A DNA stretch of 64,000 bases. Origin: Bacteroidales bacterium (GTDB lineage: Bacteria > Bacteroidota > Bacteroidia > Bacteroidales > VadinHA17). The notes under the pieces are model-generated. The model was not told the DNA's origin and did no database searches. It saw only the letters and a program-made list of their open reading frames with translations. Location of the stretch: NCBI GenBank assembly GCA_016715075.1, contig JADKBK010000003.1, positions 186,001 to 250,000 of the forward strand, given 5' to 3'. Every line of letters starts with the position of its first letter. The first letter of the stretch is position 1. A program made the translations under genes and the position numbers. Positions 59,210-64,000 of the stretch are shown one piece after another.

Positions 59210-60574
59210 ATGAAGGGAAAATTGCTGATTGTTGACGATCATAAGCAGGTTTTAAAAGCTTTGATCCAGTTGCTTGAACCTGAATTTGAAAGTATTACAG
59301 GCATTTCAAGTCCGAATCAAATCATGAGTCATTTAAGCAACGATGAGTATGATGTTATCCTTCTGGATATGAACTTTTCAGCAGGAGTAAGTACTGGCAA
59401 TGAAGGCATATACTGGCTCAATCGTATCTTAAAATCAGATCCGTTAGCTGCCGTGGTGATGATTACAGCTTATTCCGATGTCAATCTGGCTGTTAGGGCA
59501 ATAAAAGAAGGTGCCGCTGATTTTGTGGTTAAGCCCTGGGACAATAATAAACTTATTGCTACCATGCAGTCAGCATCGAAACTCAGGAAATCAAAGATTG
59601 AGAATAAAAAACTCCGCGACAGGCAAAAACAGATAAATAAAACGATTATTAAACAGGATGGCCCATTGATTGGGAGATCACCAGAAATGGGAGGAGTTTT
59701 GCAGGTAATAAAAAAGGTAGGCAAAACAGATGCGAATATTCTGGTTGTTGGCGAGAATGGAACCGGGAAAGAGCTGATTGTAAAAGAGATCCACAGGAAT
59801 TCGCGAAGAGCCGACGAAGTCTTTATAAGCATTGATATAGGCACAATCACAGAATCATTATTTGAGAGTGAGATGTTCGGGCATATTAAAGGTGCATTTA
59901 CTGATGCCAGAGAAGACAAAACAGGTTGGTTTGAAACGGCTTCAGGCGGCACCTTGTTTTTAGATGAAATAGGTAATCTTTCTCTTACTATGCAATCTAA
60001 ACTGCTAACGGCCATCCAAAACCGGGTAATACATAAGGTCGGCTCCAAAACGCCAATCCCTTTTGATATACGACTTGTATGTGCGACAAATAAAAACCTT
60101 GAAGAAATGGTCTCAAAGAATCTTTTTCGCGAAGATTTATACTACCGGATTAACACCATTGTTATAGAAACACCTCCCCTGAGGGATCGTGGTGAAGATA
60201 TTGTTTTGCTTGCAGAGCATTTCTTAAAAGAGTATGCAGACAAATATGAAAAATATTATCTGAAATTCAACAGTAAAACCCTTGATAAACTCATGAAACA
60301 TAACTGGCCTGGAAACGTGAGAGAGTTACGTCATACAATTGAAAAAGCGGTAATATTAACTGATTCTGAAATATTGATGCCTGAAGATTTTATAATTTCA
60401 CAATCACCATCACAACAATTACATCATGTAAAACAACAAACATTTGCCGAAATAGAAAAACAGGCTTTGCAAAATGCCCTGAGCAACAATAATGGCAGTG
60501 TTTTAAAAGCTTCAAAAGAGTTGGGTCTGGCCAGACAAACCATGTACAATAAGATGCAAAAATATAATTTATAG
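59210..60574 (+). CDS. Sigma-54-dependent response regulator (NtrC family)
   Basis: 454 aa from the ATG at 59210. Receiver domain with DD (9-10) and acceptor D53 in VILLDMNF. AAA+ domain with Walker A GENGTGKE, and GAFTDA in place of the GAFTGA loop that contacts sigma-54; Walker B GGTLFLDEIGN. C-terminal Fis-type HTH (NNGSVLKASKELGLARQTMY). It is co-transcribed with the kinase 12 nt downstream. Its target may be the divergent FtsX permease, but I found no -24/-12 site there. Confidence 0.92.
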   Translation: MKGKLLIVDDHKQVLKALIQLLEPEFESITGISSPNQIMSHLSNDEYDVILLDMNFSAGVSTGNEGIYWLNRILKSDPLAAVVMITAYSDVNLAVRAIKEGAADFVVKPWDNNKLIATMQSASKLRKSKIENKKLRDRQKQINKTIIKQDGPLIGRSPEMGGVLQVIKKVGKTDANILVVGENGTGKELIVKEIHRNSRRADEVFISIDIGTITESLFESEMFGHIKGAFTDAREDKTGWFETASGGTLFLDEIGNLSLTMQSKLLTAIQNRVIHKVGSKTPIPFDIRLVCATNKNLEEMVSKNLFREDLYYRINTIVIETPPLRDRGEDIVLLAEHFLKEYADKYEKYYLKFNSKTLDKLMKHNWPGNVRELRHTIEKAVILTDSEILMPEDFIISQSPSQQLHHVKQQTFAEIEKQALQNALSNNNGSVLKASKELGLARQTMYNKMQKYNL

Positions 60575-60586
60575 AAAGCTACAACT

Positions 60587-61951
60587 ATGCTATTAAATAA
60601 ATTTTTCCGCAATGTGCTTATCCGGGTGACTTTAATTGTATTAACAAGTGTGGCATTAGGAATTGTATTGCAGCATTTTGGTCATGCATACTATTACACC
60701 CTGACAGGTATACTTTTACTGATAGTGTTTCAGACTTATTTTCTTGTAATTCTGGTCAATAAAACAAATGCTGATTTGGAAAAATTCTTCTCGTCAGTTC
60801 AGGATCATGACTCATCCATTCGTTTTTCTGAAAACTCAAAGAATAACTCTTTCAGAAGGTTGCATGACAGAATGAATTCTTTAAATCAGATCATTCAGAA
60901 CAGTAGGATTGAAAATGAGCGAACAAGCCATTTCTTACAAAGTGTGGTTGACCATGTCGATATCGGACTATTATCATTTGACATGAATGGTACGATAGAA
61001 ATTTATAACAGGGCTGCAAAAAGGTATTTAAACATTCGACATCCGTTGAAATTATCTGCTTTAAAAACTAAAAATGATGAATTATTCAAAATTATAGATA
61101 CTATAAAACCTGGGCAGGAGGTTTTGCATAAGATGAAAACGAACAATCTCTTGCAAAGCATTTTAGTAAGAGCTACTGAAATGAAATTTGAAAGCAATGT
61201 AATTAAACTGGTTTCTTTTCAGGATATTACCAATGAGCTCGATAAAAAAGAGTTGGATTCCTGGCAGAGATTAATCCGCGTTTTAACACATGAAATCATG
61301 AACTCCATTAGTCCGATTACCTCCCTTGCGACGGTGATCTCGGGGTACTTTAAAAAGAAGGACAATGGAGACCCTATTCCCGTGGAACTTATTGATCATA
61401 ATATAGTTATTAAAACACTTTCCGGACTGGATACCATTGAAGAAACAGGCAAAGGATTGCTGGATTTTGTTGATAAATACAGAAGTCTGACATCATTACC
61501 TAAACCGAATTTAAGCAGATTCACTATTGATGGTCTGTTCCGGAAATGTAAAATCCTGATGGAATCAAATATTCCAGACAACATTAAAATCACTGAAAGT
61601 GTTTATCCTGAAGATCTTGCATTAGTAGCAGACTCTGCCCAGGTTGAGCAAATTCTGATAAATTTAATAAAAAACGCTATTGAAGCTTTATCTGGTAAGA
61701 AAACCGGAACCATTCACATGAATGCATTCTATGACGATGAAGCTACATTTATTCAAATTGAAGATAATGGAATTGGAATATCAGGTGATATAATTGAAGA
61801 TATATTTGTGCCATTTTATACAACCAAAGAAAATGGTTCCGGAATAGGTCTAAGTCTGTCAAAGCAAATAATGCAAAATCACGATGGTACAATTTCAGTG
61901 AACTCTGCACAGGATAAGGGATCTAAGTTTACATTGAAATTTCAATTATGA
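60587..61951 (+). CDS. PAS sensor histidine kinase (NtrB/AtoS-like)
   Basis: 454 aa. Two membrane helices (~12-60), PAS-like region (~115-220, DIGLLSFDMNGTIEIYNRAA), HisKA-type region with His in RVLTHEIMNSISPITSL, and HATPase (NLIKNAIEALSG, EDNGIGISG, GSGIGLSLSKQIMQNHDG). It is the partner of the NtrC-type regulator, and the pairing is standard in Bacteroidota next to FtsX permease clusters. Confidence 0.92.
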   Translation: MLLNKFFRNVLIRVTLIVLTSVALGIVLQHFGHAYYYTLTGILLLIVFQTYFLVILVNKTNADLEKFFSSVQDHDSSIRFSENSKNNSFRRLHDRMNSLNQIIQNSRIENERTSHFLQSVVDHVDIGLLSFDMNGTIEIYNRAAKRYLNIRHPLKLSALKTKNDELFKIIDTIKPGQEVLHKMKTNNLLQSILVRATEMKFESNVIKLVSFQDITNELDKKELDSWQRLIRVLTHEIMNSISPITSLATVISGYFKKKDNGDPIPVELIDHNIVIKTLSGLDTIEETGKGLLDFVDKYRSLTSLPKPNLSRFTIDGLFRKCKILMESNIPDNIKITESVYPEDLALVADSAQVEQILINLIKNAIEALSGKKTGTIHMNAFYDDEATFIQIEDNGIGISGDIIEDIFVPFYTTKENGSGIGLSLSKQIMQNHDGTISVNSAQDKGSKFTLKFQL

Positions 61952-61970
61952 TTATCCGCAGACGTTTGAA

Positions 61971-62050
61971 AAGAGAGTGCGAGTGTGAGTGCGGGTGTGA
62001 GAAAAAAGAACGAGAGTGTTCGCTCTCGCTCTCACTCTCACTCTTTTTTA
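61971..62050. repeat. GAGTGNGAG-type repeat with hairpin, possible terminator
   Basis: Alternating GAGTG/GCGAG units are followed by CGAGAG..CTCTCG and a run of CTCTCACTC units ending in T6. The shared 18-nt core TGAGAAAAAAGAACGAGA (61998-62015) also occurs at 56518-56535. It may end the kinase transcript and separates it from the tRNA on the other strand. Confidence 0.5.
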
Positions 62051-62052
62051 AG

Positions 62053-62125
62053 TGGTGCCACCAGGAATCGAACCGGGGACACACGGATTTTCAGTCCATT
62101 GCTCTACCGACTGAGCTATGGCACC
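62053..62125 (-). tRNA. tRNA-Phe (GAA)
   Basis: 73 nt on the minus strand. Acceptor GGTGCCA pairs with TGGCACC, discriminator A. D-loop TAGCTCAGTCGGTAGAGC, anticodon loop CTGAAAA with anticodon GAA, and T-arm CCGGTTCGATTCCTGG. The 3' CCA is not encoded. A promoter follows this gene's 5' end. Confidence 0.95.
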
Positions 62126-62139
62126 TCCTTTTCGGACTG

Positions 62140-62171
62140 CAAATATATATTTCAAAATTGAGTAAGCAAAA
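62140..62171 (-). promoter_or_regulatory. Promoter of tRNA-Phe
   Basis: Minus strand: -7 TATATTTG (62147-62140) and -33 TTG (62169-62167), spacer 19 nt, 15 nt before the tRNA 5' end. This fits the Bacteroidota housekeeping consensus well and is the best promoter in the window. Confidence 0.7.
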
Positions 62172-62407
62172 CTTTATTGTGAAAAAATCCAACTTAATAT
62201 TAATGTTTGTGATAGTTGTCAGAATAATACATTCTATGTGCCTGAATAACTAGGATTTATGCTAAATACTATTAAACTTATTCATAAGCTTTTTAATCCT
62301 TTCAGGATATTTCTACATAACCTACAGGTATTTTCTGCTCTTAATTTTACATTTCCTGATTAGGTGAAGAAAATCAGCCTCCTGAGTATTTTTTGTTTTA
62401 ACTGCCT

Positions 62408-63409
62408 TTAAACCTTCTTATAGTACTCAATCAAATTTCCTGCCTTCTCAAGTACTTTATTCATTAATTCGTGTCTCTCATTTTCGGAAATTTTAATGAA
62501 GCTTTTTGCAAGTTCAGTTTTCTCCGCTATCAGTTCTTTATTTTCAGCCCCGGTAATCAATACACTTACTGGAAGTGACCATACAAAATAAAGTGCCTCT
62601 TTTACAGAAATGTAGTTAGGCACCAGAGGATCTTCTGATTTCCATTCTATGCTATCCAGTACCCTTTTTTCCCCGAAAAAACGTCCATCCGATAAGGATT
62701 TCATTGCGAGAATCCCCAATCCTCCATCAAGAACAGGTGGAAATACGTTCTTAATGAAGCTGTGGAAATGAGAGTCAATAACATTAACTGGCATTTGGAC
62801 AGTCTCAAAAATGTTATTCTCATCTGTTTTTTCCAGCATTCGTTTATGTGCAAAAGGATTCTGATGCCCTGTAAAACCTATATGTCTGACTTTTCCCTCA
62901 GCTTTTGCTTTTTCAAATGCCTCTAAAACACCGTCCTTTATCCTGTTATCAACATCTGTCGGGGTTTCTAAGGAATGAACCTGCCATAAATCAATGTAGT
63001 CGCAATTTAATCTTTTCAGAGTGCCATCCAGATGTTGTTTTGCCGTGGTCCCGTCTTTAGCAGTTGATTTACTCATAATAAATACATCGTTGCGATACTT
63101 CGGGACCAGATATTTACCATATCGGGTCTCACTCTCCCCGTCTCCATACGACTCTGCCGTATCAAAGAAACGGACACCTCCTTCAATTGCTTTTTCAATA
63201 ACTTCCTGAGCATCTTTCTCAGTAGTCCATCCTACATGGTAACCGCCAAGACCTAACATTGTTACATTTTCACCTGTTTTACCTAGTTTTCGCAGAGGGA
63301 GAATTTCTCCCCATTTATCTTTTTTCGTACCGCCAATGCATGATACAGGAAGCATTAAACTCCCTGAAAGCAATGCAAGTTGCTTAATAAATTCACGTCT
63401 TTTATGCAT
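62408..63409 (-). CDS. Exported aldo/keto reductase
   Basis: 333 aa. N-terminus MHKRREFIKQLALLSGSLML is twin-arginine-like, with a possible lipobox (LPVSC). AKR fold: GLGGYHVGW, FDTAESYGDGESE (Asp and catalytic Tyr), IMSKST (Lys), WQVHSLE (His), then QMPVNVIDSHF and VLITGAENKELIAE. NAD(P)H-dependent, substrate unknown; Tat-linked AKRs of Bacteroidota are often near sugar genes, but none is seen here. A -7 element lies 20 nt upstream. Confidence 0.86.
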   Translation of the reverse strand: MHKRREFIKQLALLSGSLMLPVSCIGGTKKDKWGEILPLRKLGKTGENVTMLGLGGYHVGWTTEKDAQEVIEKAIEGGVRFFDTAESYGDGESETRYGKYLVPKYRNDVFIMSKSTAKDGTTAKQHLDGTLKRLNCDYIDLWQVHSLETPTDVDNRIKDGVLEAFEKAKAEGKVRHIGFTGHQNPFAHKRMLEKTDENNIFETVQMPVNVIDSHFHSFIKNVFPPVLDGGLGILAMKSLSDGRFFGEKRVLDSIEWKSEDPLVPNYISVKEALYFVWSLPVSVLITGAENKELIAEKTELAKSFIKISENERHELMNKVLEKAGNLIEYYKKV

Positions 63410-63428
63410 GACTTTTCTTATAAAGTTA

Positions 63429-63436
63429 CAAATATA
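63429..63436 (-). promoter_or_regulatory. -7 element TATATTTG for the aldo/keto reductase
   Basis: An exact TAnnTTTG match on the minus strand, 20 nt before the start at 63409. A TTG about 22 nt upstream is slightly far. Confidence 0.45.
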
Positions 63437-63479
63437 ATTCTAAGTGGCTATCGGGAATCAATATTATAAAATCATAAAA

Positions 63480-63608
63480 GCTGCGCCGGGTTCGTCAGCA
63501 GGCTTGCCTCGTTTCTTCGCTCCCAAAGGGGACGGGGCAGAAGAAGAGCCGATGATGCGGAGCAAGGAACTCGTTGAAAAAAAGCGATGGATGGCAGATC
63601 AGGTCTTT
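63480..63608. repeat. GC-rich extragenic segment, possible repeat element
   Basis: Distinctly more GC-rich than its flanks and without coding character. It lies just beyond a terminator of the same type as the one at 23544, which is likewise followed by a repeat element. No hairpin as clear as the one at 23639 was found. Confidence 0.35.
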
Positions 63609-63639
63609 TAAAAAAGAAGGGTGCCAATTTTGACACCCT
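63609..63639 (-). terminator. Intrinsic terminator of the 29-aa gene
   Basis: Minus-strand stem AGGGTG/CACCCT followed by TTCTTTTTT. The sequence resembles the terminator at 23544-23571. Confidence 0.6.
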
Positions 63640-63656
63640 CTTCTATTATAAGCCGA

Positions 63657-63746
63657 TTATTTACTTTTTGGCTTGGCCTTTGTTGCACCTGCTGCTTTTT
63701 TTGCAGTCTTTGGTGCGGCCTTCTGAGCACTAGCTTTTGTTGCCAT
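63657..63746 (-). CDS. 29-aa Lys/Ala-rich basic peptide (histone H1-like tail)
   Basis: The ORF encodes MATKASAQKAAPKTAKKAAG followed by ATKAKPKSK, with nine Lys and eleven Ala and no acidic residue. The composition is that of H1-like (Hc1/AlgP-type) tails. It has its own terminator 18 nt downstream and a -7 element about 82 nt upstream, which favours a real gene. It may condense DNA or RNA; it could also be a remnant of a longer H1-like gene. Confidence 0.55.
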   Translation of the reverse strand: MATKASAQKAAPKTAKKAAGATKAKPKSK

Positions 63747-63827
63747 TTCTGTCAGATGTATTTAGCCCCAGCCATCGGAGTGGGACTCTCTCCCTCAAAA
63801 GATTATCACTCACTCTGAGTGTATACA

Positions 63828-63835
63828 CAAATATA
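63828..63835 (-). promoter_or_regulatory. -7 element TATATTTG for the 29-aa gene
   Basis: An exact TAnnTTTG match on the minus strand. A CACTCA/TGAGTG palindrome (63808-63822) lies just downstream of it, within the likely leader. The last 160 nt of the window beyond it show nothing further. Confidence 0.4.
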
Positions 63836-64000
63836 TATCTTATTTTTATTTAATCTAATTCTACTTAGACTATTTTTATTAACAGATTTAAAAGCACAGC
63901 TGTTAATAACCGTAACCCGCTAAAAAGCCTGCAAAATTCTATAATATAAATAGTTAACAGGCATAAGTCGTGCTAATTCAGAATTGATCGATAAAAAAAT

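Noticed and set aside
61948..62253. ORF of 101 aa running from the kinase end across the tRNA
   Set aside because: It reads through the GAGTG repeat and through tRNA-Phe on the opposite strand; its composition follows the repeat.
63621..63818. Plus-strand ORF of 65 aa near the window end
   Set aside because: It is the antisense of the Lys/Ala-rich peptide gene and begins inside that gene's terminator.
1..64000. CRISPR arrays, prophage or conjugation genes
   Set aside because: No regularly spaced repeats, phage structural genes, integrases or transfer genes were seen in any frame.

Overview
The window looks like a chromosomal segment of a Bacteroidota organism, probably of the Bacteroidales/Marinilabiliales type. 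Evidence: low GC, few Shine-Dalgarno sites, several -7 elements of the TAnnTTTG type (the best, upstream of tRNA-Phe, has a TTG 19 nt further up), a C-terminal type IX secretion sorting domain, a DUF1501/DUF1800 pair, LytS/LytTR two-component pairs, and Bacteroidota-style lipoproteins. It is ordinary chromosome with an accessory flavour. I see no phage, CRISPR array, rRNA or plasmid functions.

Layout. 0-12 kb: the 3' part of a GH15 glucoamylase-like gene, a frameshifted outer-membrane barrel, a lipoprotein, the exported DUF1800/DUF1501 pair, a GH5-like lipoprotein glycosidase, an OmpA-domain protein, a TPR protein and an AlbA_2-domain protein. 12-18.2 kb: a minus-strand operon of a single-chain desaturase/hydroxylase-Rieske-NqrF-like reductase followed by two ABC exporter half-transporters with complementary degenerate sites. 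18.3-25.5 kb: a frameshifted beta-lactamase-fold hydrolase, a BASS-family transporter, a VOC-family relic, a coiled-coil membrane protein, a Cys-rich 18-codon micro-ORF, a small exported protein and a frameshifted IS1182-type transposase. 25.6-36.9 kb: two LytS/LytTR pairs, a secreted alpha/beta hydrolase, a CPA2 antiporter with Usp domain, a cupin and a hybrid kinase.

37-50 kb is the most structured accessory part. It holds two copies of a cassette made of a MalT-like LuxR ATPase regulator (895 and 894 aa), a hairpin terminator, a small conserved protein (67-69 aa) and a ~200 aa outer-membrane-type protein. Three ~330 aa medium-chain reductases, a DUF4395-like membrane protein and a CPBP protease lie among them. 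The two regulator genes share a 27-nt block just before their starts, and a separate ~24-nt motif lies upstream of two reductases and of a beta-propeller gene at 51 kb. This suggests a duplicated stress- or ligand-responsive regulon.

50-64 kb: a MORN-repeat/hydrolase fusion, a PD40-like protein, a decayed cupin fragment, a REC-kinase/hybrid-kinase operon, a frameshifted MacB/FtsX-type permease divergent from a sigma-54 response regulator/kinase pair, tRNA-Phe(GAA), an exported aldo/keto reductase and a 29-aa Lys/Ala-rich peptide.

A global caution: seven genes that otherwise look intact (starting at 1514, 23824, 42002 and 43784 on the plus strand; at 19773, 56179 and 59023 on the minus strand) are each broken by exactly one single-base indel, mostly in a short homopolymer. 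Residual assembly error is at least as likely as true gene decay. They are marked as pseudogenes here, with the intended product stated.
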